The position numbers were made by a program, and so were the translations under genes. Shown piece by piece: positions 7,195 to 12,992 of a DNA stretch of 12,992 nucleotides. The notes under the pieces are model-generated. The model searched no databases. It saw nothing but the letters and a program-made list of their open reading frames with translations, and was not told the DNA's origin. Positions within the stretch are counted from its first letter, which is position 1. The number at the start of each line of letters is the position of its first letter. Source of the stretch: Fen-1038 sp042408355 (GTDB taxonomy: Bacteria; Chloroflexota; Anaerolineae; Anaerolineales; Villigracilaceae); contig JBHORD010000097.1 in assembly GCA_042408355.1 (NCBI GenBank), positions 1-12,992 on the forward strand, written 5' to 3'.

Positions 7195-8103
7195 TTATGT
7201 AATTCCGGGCTGTACTGGTATCCAAACATCCGATTCGATAGTCCCTATTCCTAAAGCAGTATTCCGATTGGACAAGTAAAAATCTCGCATATGCTTCAAG
7301 CTGTCGGGGCTAAGAGAAGAGTACTCCGGGTCACGTACACGGCGCGTATATAAATGATCATATAGAATTGACCGGAGCTGCTGTTCAGTCATATAAGGCG
7401 ACGGACTGACAGAGAAATAGAGATCTTCTTCTCCTGTTGAAATCAGCGGCATATCGAACACCCTAAATCGATCGAAGCCGATAAATATATCCGCTGGGCC
7501 AACATATTCGCCATAGTATTTTTCGATTAATTCACGTTTGTCAGGGACCCTTCCGGTTGTCTTAAAGAAATCAATCGAAAGTTCTGCAATAGTTTGAGTT
7601 GAATCGTGTGCAAAAACGCCAAAGAACAATCTGCAGCGATTATTCCGAGCAGTTTGCTGTACCAGTACATCAAGCAAATCGCATACCTGACCATAGGGAG
7701 TATCTTTCAAATAGAATTTGTAATCTCCATAAAAGCGAATGCGGACTCCTTTCTCTTTGTAGAAATTCAAGAACTGCGGCGCAGTGGCTGCCCGCCTTAA
7801 CCCTTCAATACCAATTCGCTGGACGTATTCGTCGCCGCGTTCGAACAAGTCTGGACCGAGCACAGGCGTCAGAAGCGTGTCAATACCATGATCAAAAAGC
7901 ATCCCACAAAGCTCCAACTGACGCTGACTTGAGAACTGCATATAAGCTTCGATTGGATCGCCTTCAATGTCTTTGGAGTGCTCCAGGACAAACCAGCGGC
8001 GCGTGCCATTGATCGGGAAAACACAGACTTTTGGTCCGCTTGCGCGAACGAGGCGGGCGACTTCTTCAGTGGGCAGCTTCAGAAATTCATCGAGTTCAAT
8101 CAT
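7195..8103 (-). CDS. Rv3378c-like diterpenyl-diphosphate synthase/transferase (tuberculosinol/kolavelool synthase family)
   Basis: The protein has 302 residues from ATG 8103; M. tuberculosis Rv3378c has about 296. Compared from memory, the match runs along the whole length: 'GPKVCVFPINGTRRWF' (23-38), 'MLFDHGIDTLLTP' (68-80), 'RFYGDYK' (123-129), 'YYGEYVGPADIFIGFDRF' (196-213), 'PSPYMTEQQLRSILYDHLY' (234-252). Rv3378c has a cis-prenyltransferase-like fold and converts tuberculosinyl diphosphate to tuberculosinol or to 1-tuberculosinyladenosine. A Herpetosiphon homologue makes kolavelool. Here it should act on the product of the cyclase encoded just downstream. Position 32 is Asn where Rv3378c has catalytic Asp34, while Arg35, Arg36 and Trp37 are kept. 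ATG 8103 is chosen over ATG 8124: GGGAG lies seven bases upstream, the N-terminus then aligns with Rv3378c, and it overlaps the previous stop as ATGA. The gene is AT-rich. Confidence 0.88.
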   Translation of the reverse strand: MIELDEFLKLPTEEVARLVRASGPKVCVFPINGTRRWFVLEHSKDIEGDPIEAYMQFSSQRQLELCGMLFDHGIDTLLTPVLGPDLFERGDEYVQRIGIEGLRRAATAPQFLNFYKEKGVRIRFYGDYKFYLKDTPYGQVCDLLDVLVQQTARNNRCRLFFGVFAHDSTQTIAELSIDFFKTTGRVPDKRELIEKYYGEYVGPADIFIGFDRFRVFDMPLISTGEEDLYFSVSPSPYMTEQQLRSILYDHLYTRRVRDPEYSSLSPDSLKHMRDFYLSNRNTALGIGTIESDVWIPVQPGIT

Positions 8104-9146
8104 TGATAGTCTCCCATCATCCATGACGCCAGCCGCGCCACTCCTCTGGAGAATTGGCCGGCTCCCATTAAAATAATATGGTTGTTATCTTCAAGTTTGA
8201 AACCCAATCTACGTTTGACATCATAAGCACCGCTTCCGAGTCTTATCGTCTTCATGCCGCGTTCGATTGCCTCCTGAATTGTAGTGTAGACCAGAAGAAA
8301 ATATGCGTATGGAATGTTGACCGCAAGGCCCAGCGCGGTTGCCAGCTGAGTCCCATTGTCCCTGACAAGTGCCCCACACCCCACCAACTCGTCGCCGCGG
8401 CGGACCTCCAACCAGGTCGAGTCAACCATTGGCAGATTTTTCATCAAGCCCGGCGCCCACGGACTGGGGGTCGAGCCAAATTTGCGGGAAACATTGCCAA
8501 TCAAATGCAACGCCGCGTCAACGTTCTCAACTGTTCCACGCCGATTCAATTTCAACCCCTGGGCTTCAGCCTCGCGCAGACTCCGTTTGTAGTGCTGTCG
8601 ATCTTTTTTGTTGCCTGCGCTGAGATATGAAGCGAAATCCGGCCATGTTACATCCAGCCTTGTGCCGGGATCGGAAATAACCAGCCTCTTGAAATTACCC
8701 GGCCAGGTGTCCCGGGCGGCATCCATAAAATCGAAAAGCAGAAAAGACGCATGTTGACGTCTTAATTCCTCCTGCGCGGCGATCCACAACAAGCGCTTTG
8801 CCTCCTCATCGGATTCATCGGCAAAAATCAAACCGCTCGAATCGGAGAGCGGCGAACGACAAATCAAGAGCGGATGATTCTGCAAAAAATAACGGAATCC
8901 GATCCGAAGTCCGGCGGGAAGCGGAAGCGGCTCATTCCGTACCAGCCACAACGTGGCGCGCGCCACAGGTTTGTCTCCATTGCGAACCACAAGCACCGTC
9001 AGCGGACAATCTGCCATGACGCGCTCCCCAAATTTATACCAGCGGTAACTTTGAAATGGACGGCCATTGCTCATCGAATCCCATTCGGAAGAATCAAACT
9101 CGTTCATCGAATGAGCAATCTGTATAATCAAATGGGACACTGGCAC
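8100..9146 (-). CDS. FemAB/GNAT-like acyltransferase (Acetyltransf_6 / BioF2-like)
   Basis: The protein has 348 residues if started at GTG 9146. The C-terminal half matches the BioF2-like/FemAB GNAT fold: 'YLSAGNKKDRQHYKRSLREAEAQG' (174-197), then 'WLEVRRGDELVGCGALV' (245-261), and 'YFLLVYTTIQEAIERGMKTIRLGSGAYDVKRRLGFK' split over 282-317, where an 'E.G...I.LG.g....K..lGF' pattern is typical. The N-terminal half (about 5-160) is the related first GNAT lobe. Such proteins move acyl or aminoacyl groups to amines or hydroxyls. Its stop overlaps the next start (ATGA), so it is translationally coupled to the Rv3378c-like gene and may modify the diterpene product; that role is inference. The start is uncertain: ATG 9107 is possible, but 'LIIQIAHSMNEF' before it looks like the first strand of the fold. 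It is more GC-rich than the diterpene genes. Confidence 0.75.
   Translation of the reverse strand: MPVSHLIIQIAHSMNEFDSSEWDSMSNGRPFQSYRWYKFGERVMADCPLTVLVVRNGDKPVARATLWLVRNEPLPLPAGLRIGFRYFLQNHPLLICRSPLSDSSGLIFADESDEEAKRLLWIAAQEELRRQHASFLLFDFMDAARDTWPGNFKRLVISDPGTRLDVTWPDFASYLSAGNKKDRQHYKRSLREAEAQGLKLNRRGTVENVDAALHLIGNVSRKFGSTPSPWAPGLMKNLPMVDSTWLEVRRGDELVGCGALVRDNGTQLATALGLAVNIPYAYFLLVYTTIQEAIERGMKTIRLGSGAYDVKRRLGFKLEDNNHIILMGAGQFSRGVARLASWMMGDYQ
8111..8115 (-). promoter_or_regulatory. Ribosome binding site deciding the Rv3378c-like start
   Basis: GGGAG on the minus strand, seven bases before ATG 8103, inside the end of the acyltransferase gene. It favours the second in-frame ATG over the one at 8124. 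Confidence 0.6.
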
Positions 9147-9148
9147 AT

Positions 9149-9180
9149 TGTAATTTAAACCGCACCGGCCTTTAATTACA
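9149..9180 (-). promoter_or_regulatory. Dyad TGTAAT...ATTACA just upstream of the operon
   Basis: The arms TGTAATTTAAA (9149-9159) and TTTAATTACA (9171-9180) form an inverted repeat with one extra T, centred on a GC-rich spacer. It touches the start of the acyltransferase gene and lies between it and the TATAAT at 9232-9237. It could be an operator or a leader hairpin; no regulator is identified. Confidence 0.35.
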
Positions 9181-9231
9181 AAAATGTCGAGCAGGGAAGC
9201 GCCTGATTTTTTTCAAGTGAACGAACGCCGC

Positions 9232-9237
9232 ATTATA
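9232..9237 (-). promoter_or_regulatory. Possible -10 box for the diterpene operon
   Basis: The minus strand reads TATAAT exactly, about 85 bases before GTG 9146. The matching -35 region (9254-9261) is a poor match to TTGACA, so this is a candidate only. Confidence 0.25.
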
Positions 9238-9243
9238 TTTGTC

Positions 9244-9376
9244 ACTCCCCTTATCGAACGGTTGGGAGTAAAATATTGACAAAACAATACAAGCCACTCC
9301 TTCACAGGGTGGCAATCGGATCGGTGGTCGCTGGTTGCGGGGATTTGTCCACAGCGGCGTCAGGTCGAAAGACCTG
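9244..9376 (+). promoter_or_regulatory. Run of stem-loops in the putative leader of the molybdenum hydroxylase genes
   Basis: Four inverted repeats follow one another: ACTCCC/GGGAGT (9244-9249, 9264-9269); GCCACTC/GGGTGGC with one wobble (9293-9299, 9307-9313); GTCGCTG/CAGCGGC with one wobble (9327-9333, 9352-9358); and CAGGTC-GAAA-GACCTG (9361-9376), a perfect six-base stem closed by a GNRA tetraloop. The last ends 50 bases before the ATG at 9427. This suggests a structured RNA leader. A TTGACA at 9276-9281 could be a -35 box, but no good -10 follows. A molybdenum-cofactor riboswitch is one idea; I cannot show a match to its consensus. Confidence 0.35.
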
Positions 9377-9426
9377 TCGAAAAGTGCCACTCCAAATCAG
9401 GACTGAACAAAATCACCGGTACCGAT

Positions 9427-10299
9427 ATGACTCTCTGGCAACAATACCTCCAACCCAAAACTATAACTGAAGCGCTCGATGCGCTTGCACGTTCATCGGA
9501 ATCCGCCTTGCTGATTGCGGGCGGCACGGATCTGCTTTTGGATCTGGATCAAGGGCGGCATCCGCCGGCGCCCACCTTGATAGACGTCAACTCGATTCGT
9601 GAACTGCAACCCATCGAAATTCGCGGCGGCGAATTATTCATCGGAGCCGGCGCGCCGCATTCGAAGATCATTGCATCGAGTCTGGTCATGCAACATGCAC
9701 AAGCGCTGGTCGAAGCGTGTAATCTGATCGGCGGCCCGCAAGTGCGTAACGTCGCAACGCTGGGCGGAAATGTGGCCCATGCCCTGCCCGCCGCAGACGG
9801 CACGATTGCATTGATGGCCCTGAATGCACAGGCTGAAATTGCCAGCGCATCCAAAGGCGTCCGGCGCATTCCGTTGAAAGAGATGTTTCTTGGTCCGGGG
9901 AAAAATACGCTTGCAAAAGACGAACTTCTGGTCGGCTTTCATCTCCCATTGAAAAATAAAAATCAGGCTTCGGCTTTCAAGCGGATCATGCGTCCGCAAG
10001 GTGTGGCATTGCCAATCGTCAACATGGCAATTTGGATTGAACGCAGTCGTGAGCAAATCGCGGAGGTCCGCATCGCGGTTGGACCGGCGGGACCCAGGCC
10101 ATGGCGCGCCTCCTCAGCCGAATCGGCTTTATGCGGTCGCTCCCTCGACGATGAAACGGCCGCGCGCGCCCTCGCGCTTCTCCTGCAGGAGGCGCAATTT
10201 CGCACCAGCCCGCGCCGCGCCAGCGCAGATTATCGCCGGCATTTAGTCAGTGTTTTATTCAAAGACACATTGCAAGCCGCATGGAACAGAACGCTTTAG
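9427..10299 (+). CDS. Xanthine dehydrogenase family, FAD-binding subunit
   Basis: The protein has 290 residues, the usual length for the CoxM/XdhB-type FAD subunit. The first FAD-binding stretch is 'LLIAGGTDLLLDLDQG' (28-43). The second is 'IGGPQVRNVATLGGNVAHALPAADG' split over 101-125, where the TxGGN and the P-A-A-D positions hold the FAD. The C-terminal third matches the CO dehydrogenase flavoprotein C-terminal domain ('AFKRIMRPQGVALPIVNMAIWI', 'IRIAVGPAGPRPWRA'-like). It passes electrons from the iron-sulfur centres to NAD or another acceptor in the cytoplasm. The gene for the fused iron-sulfur/molybdenum subunit follows after 17 bases. The start ATG 9427 lacks a clear ribosome binding site but fits the family N-terminus. 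Confidence 0.9.
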   Translation: MTLWQQYLQPKTITEALDALARSSESALLIAGGTDLLLDLDQGRHPPAPTLIDVNSIRELQPIEIRGGELFIGAGAPHSKIIASSLVMQHAQALVEACNLIGGPQVRNVATLGGNVAHALPAADGTIALMALNAQAEIASASKGVRRIPLKEMFLGPGKNTLAKDELLVGFHLPLKNKNQASAFKRIMRPQGVALPIVNMAIWIERSREQIAEVRIAVGPAGPRPWRASSAESALCGRSLDDETAARALALLLQEAQFRTSPRRASADYRRHLVSVLFKDTLQAAWNRTL

Positions 10300-10316
10300 G
10301 ACATGAGGTATAAACC

Positions 10317-12992
10317 ATGAACGAAATCACTCTCACTGTTAATGGAAAGAAATATACCCTGCCGCCCAAACCCGGCGAGATGCTGGCCGGACTGTTGCGC
10401 GAGCGTTTGAACCTCACCGGCACGAAAATCGGTTGCGAAGAGGCCGAATGCGGCACTTGCACCGTCCTTGTGGACGGCGAGCCGGTTTTATCATGCGTTT
10501 ATCCCGCCATGCGCGCAGATGGAAAAGAGATCATCACCATCGAAGGGCTTGCCGCGGAATTTACCGCGAAGAGCGCAAAGAACGCAAAGCAAGAATTAAA
10601 TCTTGACGGCCTCCGCGAGCCTGGCGGTTCAAAAGTTCAACTCCATCCATTGCAAGAAGCTTTTATTCAACACGGCGCAGTGCAGTGCGGATTCTGCATA
10701 CCGGGTCAGCTCATGACCGCCTATGCACTGCTTAAACGGAATCCGAATCCGAGCCGGGAAGAAATTCGTTACGCGCTGAAAGATACATTATGCCGCTGTG
10801 CAGGTTATCCAACGATTGAAAATTCGATCCTCGCCGCGGCCAAATCCATGAGAACAGGGGAATCCATCGAGCCGCCAAAGATTCAACTCTCATCGGAAAA
10901 ATATCAGGTCATCGGTCAGATCGTGGCGCGGCCAGACGCTATAGAAAAAGTGACAGGTCAGGCCAAATTCTCTGACGATCTCAAGTTCGATGGAATGTTG
11001 TACGCGGCGGTGAAGCGCGCCGGCATTCCGCACGGAATTCTTCGCCGAGTGGATATTAGCAAAGCGCGTGAATTGCCGGGCGTTGCGGCAGTATTGACCG
11101 CCGAAGATATTCCCGGCGAACATAATCATGGTCTGGTTGTTTACGATTGGCCTGCCATTGTCGGCGTTGGCGAACGCGTGCGCTATGTGGGCGATGCAAT
11201 TGCCATCGTTGCCGCGGAGACTCAAGAGATCGCCGGGCAGGCTGTCGGGTTGATCGAAGCGGAATTCGATCCACAGCCGGTGATCAGCAATCCGGTTCAA
11301 GCGCGTCGAGATGACGCGCCCGCTTTGCATCCGTCCGGCAATCTGCTCAAGCACATCAAAGTCCGCAAAGGGAACATGGAACAGGGCTTTGCCGAAGCCG
11401 ATGTGGTGATGGAACATACTTTTCATACAGCCACAACCGATCATGCCTTTTTGGAGCCGGAATGCAGTATCGCTGTGCCGCTTCCAAATGGCCGCATGGA
11501 AATTTATGTCGGCTCGCAGATTCCCTATCAGGATCGTCAACAAGTGGCGCGGGTTCTCGGCTGGCCCGAAGACCGCATCCGCATTGTGGGGCAATTGATG
11601 GGCGGCGGCTTCGGCGGCAAGGAAGATATCGCCGGGCAGATCCATGCCGCCCTGCTGGCGAACGTAACAGGACGGCCTGTCAAACTGCTTTTTGATCGTC
11701 ACGAAAGTTTGCTGGTTCATCCCAAACGTCATGCCACACAAATTCGCGTCAAAGTTGGCGCAAAGAAAAACGGCCGCCTGACTGCGGTTGAAACGGAACT
11801 TTACGGCGATACCGGCGCGTACGCGTCGCTTGGAGATAAAGTGATGACGCGCGCTACCACACATTCGGCGGGCCCGTATGAAGTCCCGCATGTGCGCGCC
11901 GATTGTTATGCCATGTACACCAACAACCCGCCGGCGGGCGCATTCCGCGGCTTTGGCGTCACGCAATCGGCGTTTGCCGTCGAAAGCATGATGGACATGC
12001 TGGCAGAGAAGCTCAATATTGATCCTGTTGAACTGCGCCGCAGGAACGCGCTTCGTGTCGGAAGCGTGACCAACACGGGACAGGTTTTACGCGAGAGCGT
12101 TGGACTGACCGAGTGCATTGACAAAGTCGAAGCGGAAATGCGGCGGCTATCAGGAACAGACAATCCGTTCAAGCCTCGACCGGCAGCGGGCGCGCCCCAT
12201 TTGATCCGGGCCTGGGGTTTCGCGGCGGGCTACAAGAATACCGGCCTCGGCGGAGGCGCTCCCGACAAAGCCGGCGCGGAAGTTGAACTTTATACCGATG
12301 GCGTCGTCGAGGTGCGGACTTCGTCCGCCGAACTTGGTCAAGGCTTGGTCACTGTTTTGAGAATGATCGTTGCTGAAGAATTGTCCATGCCGCCAGAGAA
12401 AGTCCGCGTGCTTGTGATGGACACAGACTTGACTCCCGATGGCGGGCCGACAACTGCATCACGCCAAACCTACGTCACCGGCAACGCGGCGCGCATGGCC
12501 GCACAGACTTTACGCGCAGCAATGACTTCCACGCTCGCAGAAAAATATGATCAACCGCCAGAGAAGATTCGTTACATCGAAGGGCTGGCGCATGTGGATG
12601 GTCACACCGTTTCCATGGGTGATATCGCCGTCGAGATGAAGAAAGGCGGACAGGAACCGCGCGCACTGTACGAATATTGGGCGCCGGAAACGAAGCCGCT
12701 CGGCGAAGGCGGCGACATGCATTTTGCATTTGCATTCGCCGCACAAGCCGCCGAGGTCGAAGTCAATACAAACACCGGCGAAGTGCGCGTGTTGAATGTG
12801 ATTGCGGCGAATGATGTTGGCCGCATCGTCAATCCGCTTGGGCTGGAGGGACAGGTCGAGGGCGGCGTGATGATGGGATTGGGCAACGCGCTCACAGAAC
12901 ATTTCATCGTCGAGGAAGGACGCGTCGTCACGGATCGTCTGGCGCGTTATCGCATTCCGGGAATCGAAATGACGCCAAACATCATTCCCATC
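10317..12992 (+). CDS. Xanthine dehydrogenase family, fused [2Fe-2S]-molybdopterin subunit (3' end outside window)
   Basis: The open frame has 892 codons and runs off the right edge. Residues 1-60 form the plant-type ferredoxin domain with Cys40, Cys45, Cys48, Cys60. The second [2Fe-2S] domain has Cys124, Cys127 ('QCGFCIPGQ') and Cys159-x-Cys161 ('CRCAGY'). From about residue 190 the molybdopterin subunit follows: 'GGGFGGKED' (429-437), 'PPAGAFRGFGVTQ' (about 538-550), and 'GRIVNPLGLEGQVEGG' near the edge. Glu436 and Arg544 correspond, by my alignment, to the purine-binding Glu802 and Arg880 of bovine xanthine oxidase, which favours a purine or similar heterocycle as substrate. GAGG lies eight bases before ATG 10317. 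The catalytic C-terminal Glu is outside the window. Residues about 83-104 are an insertion coded by a palindromic DNA element. The fusion recalls selenium-dependent xanthine dehydrogenase-like enzymes. Confidence 0.9.
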   Translation, partial: MNEITLTVNGKKYTLPPKPGEMLAGLLRERLNLTGTKIGCEEAECGTCTVLVDGEPVLSCVYPAMRADGKEIITIEGLAAEFTAKSAKNAKQELNLDGLREPGGSKVQLHPLQEAFIQHGAVQCGFCIPGQLMTAYALLKRNPNPSREEIRYALKDTLCRCAGYPTIENSILAAAKSMRTGESIEPPKIQLSSEKYQVIGQIVARPDAIEKVTGQAKFSDDLKFDGMLYAAVKRAGIPHGILRRVDISKARELPGVAAVLTAEDIPGEHNHGLVVYDWPAIVGVGERVRYVGDAIAIVAAETQEIAGQAVGLIEAEFDPQPVISNPVQARRDDAPALHPSGNLLKHIKVRKGNMEQGFAEADVVMEHTFHTATTDHAFLEPECSIAVPLPNGRMEIYVGSQIPYQDRQQVARVLGWPEDRIRIVGQLMGGGFGGKEDIAGQIHAALLANVTGRPVKLLFDRHESLLVHPKRHATQIRVKVGAKKNGRLTAVETELYGDTGAYASLGDKVMTRATTHSAGPYEVPHVRADCYAMYTNNPPAGAFRGFGVTQSAFAVESMMDMLAEKLNIDPVELRRRNALRVGSVTNTGQVLRESVGLTECIDKVEAEMRRLSGTDNPFKPRPAAGAPHLIRAWGFAAGYKNTGLGGGAPDKAGAEVELYTDGVVEVRTSSAELGQGLVTVLRMIVAEELSMPPEKVRVLVMDTDLTPDGGPTTASRQTYVTGNAARMAAQTLRAAMTSTLAEKYDQPPEKIRYIEGLAHVDGHTVSMGDIAVEMKKGGQEPRALYEYWAPETKPLGEGGDMHFAFAFAAQAAEVEVNTNTGEVRVLNVIAANDVGRIVNPLGLEGQVEGGVMMGLGNALTEHFIVEEGRVVTDRLARYRIPGIEMTPNIIPI
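10563..10628 (+). repeat. Palindromic element inserted in frame in the iron-sulfur domain
   Basis: The 27-base arms at 10563-10589 (begins ACCGCGAAGAGCGCAAAG) and 10602-10628 (ends GAGCCTGGCGGT) are imperfect reverse complements, 17 of 27 positions matching, around a 12-base AT-rich loop. The element is 66 bases, a multiple of three, and is read as residues 83-104 ('TAKSAKNAKQEL...' onward). It looks like the widespread environmental repeats of 'accgcaaagagcgcaaag' type, known to me from memory. Confidence 0.6.

Larger units (their letters stand above)
3639..9146 (-). other. Likely five-gene operon: acyltransferase, Rv3378c-like, class II cyclase, histidine kinase, receiver
   Basis: All five genes lie on the minus strand. 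The junctions are a 4-base ATGA overlap (8100-8103), 17 bases (7178-7194), 5 bases (5703-5707) and 12 bases (3999-4010). There is no room for internal terminators, and ribosome binding sites sit inside the upstream genes. Co-transcription is inferred from spacing. Confidence 0.75.

Noticed and set aside
7178..7225. TTG start extending the diterpene cyclase by 16 residues
   Set aside because: It lies inside the preceding gene, lacks a binding site and adds residues not expected in the family; ATG 7177 has GGAG nine bases upstream.
8104..8124. Upstream ATG adding seven residues to the Rv3378c-like protein
   Set aside because: ATG 8103 has GGGAG at good spacing, an ATGA overlap with the previous stop, and an N-terminus that lines up with Rv3378c.
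9243..9393. CACTCC occurring three times (9243, 9295, 9388) as possible binding sites
   Set aside because: The spacing is irregular (52 and 93 bases), the motif is short, and two copies are arms of hairpins, so chance or structure explains them.
9276..9470. 64-codon plus-strand frame in the leader before the FAD subunit
   Set aside because: It begins at TTG without a binding site, overlaps the real start at 9427 and crosses the hairpins; composition is not protein-like.
10890..11966. Open frame of 358 codons on the minus strand
   Set aside because: It lies fully opposite the molybdopterin subunit, whose motifs are intact on the plus strand. The minus-strand translation is rich in His, Arg and Cys with no domain, as expected of an antisense shadow.
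1..12992. CRISPR array, tRNA, rRNA, phage or insertion-sequence transposase
   Set aside because: No regularly spaced repeats, no cloverleaf or rRNA-like conserved stretches and no transposase or integrase motifs were seen on either strand.

Overview
The window looks like a stretch of a bacterial chromosome from the Chloroflexota, most likely an Anaerolineae-like lineage. That placement is inferred from gene mix, dispersed palindromic repeats and the type of diterpene genes; no rRNA or other phylogenetic marker is present. It holds nine protein genes: seven complete and two cut by the window edges.

Layout. (1) 1-987, minus: N-terminal part of a membrane sensor with a double-Cache-like extracellular domain, running off the left edge. 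(2) 988-1382: a 395-base divergent gap with two strong stem-loops and no convincing gene. (3) 1383-3465, plus: a Mut7-C type RNase-fold protein with a ubiquitin-like N-terminus and a zinc ribbon, then a GPH-like MFS transporter. (4) 3466-3638: a MITE-like palindromic repeat and an AT-rich inverted repeat between convergent genes. (5) 3639-9146, minus: five tightly packed genes, read right to left: a FemAB/GNAT-like acyltransferase, a homologue of mycobacterial Rv3378c (tuberculosinol/tuberculosinyl-adenosine synthase), a class II diterpene cyclase with a DxDD motif (Rv3377c-like), a membrane histidine kinase with a PAS domain, and a receiver-only response regulator. Gaps are -4 to 17 bases, so one transcript is likely. 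(6) 9147-9426: a divergent gap with several stem-loops. (7) 9427-12992, plus: a molybdenum hydroxylase (xanthine dehydrogenase family), as an FAD subunit and a fused [2Fe-2S]-molybdopterin subunit that runs off the right edge.

The minus-strand operon is the main point of interest. The cyclase should protonate and cyclise geranylgeranyl diphosphate to a bicyclic diphosphate (halimane, clerodane or labdane type). The Rv3378c-like enzyme would then remove or transfer the diphosphate. The acyltransferase may decorate the product, and a two-component system is linked to the same transcript. The same enzyme pair is known from Mycobacterium tuberculosis (virulence-associated lipids) and from the chloroflexote Herpetosiphon aurantiacus (kolavelool pathway). 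Here the Rv3378c homologue carries Asn where the mycobacterial enzyme has its catalytic Asp34. The diterpene genes are also clearly more AT-rich than their flanks, which suggests transfer.

A second notable observation is a 66-base palindromic element inserted in frame in the [2Fe-2S] part of the molybdenum hydroxylase gene. It adds about 22 residues between the two iron-sulfur subdomains.
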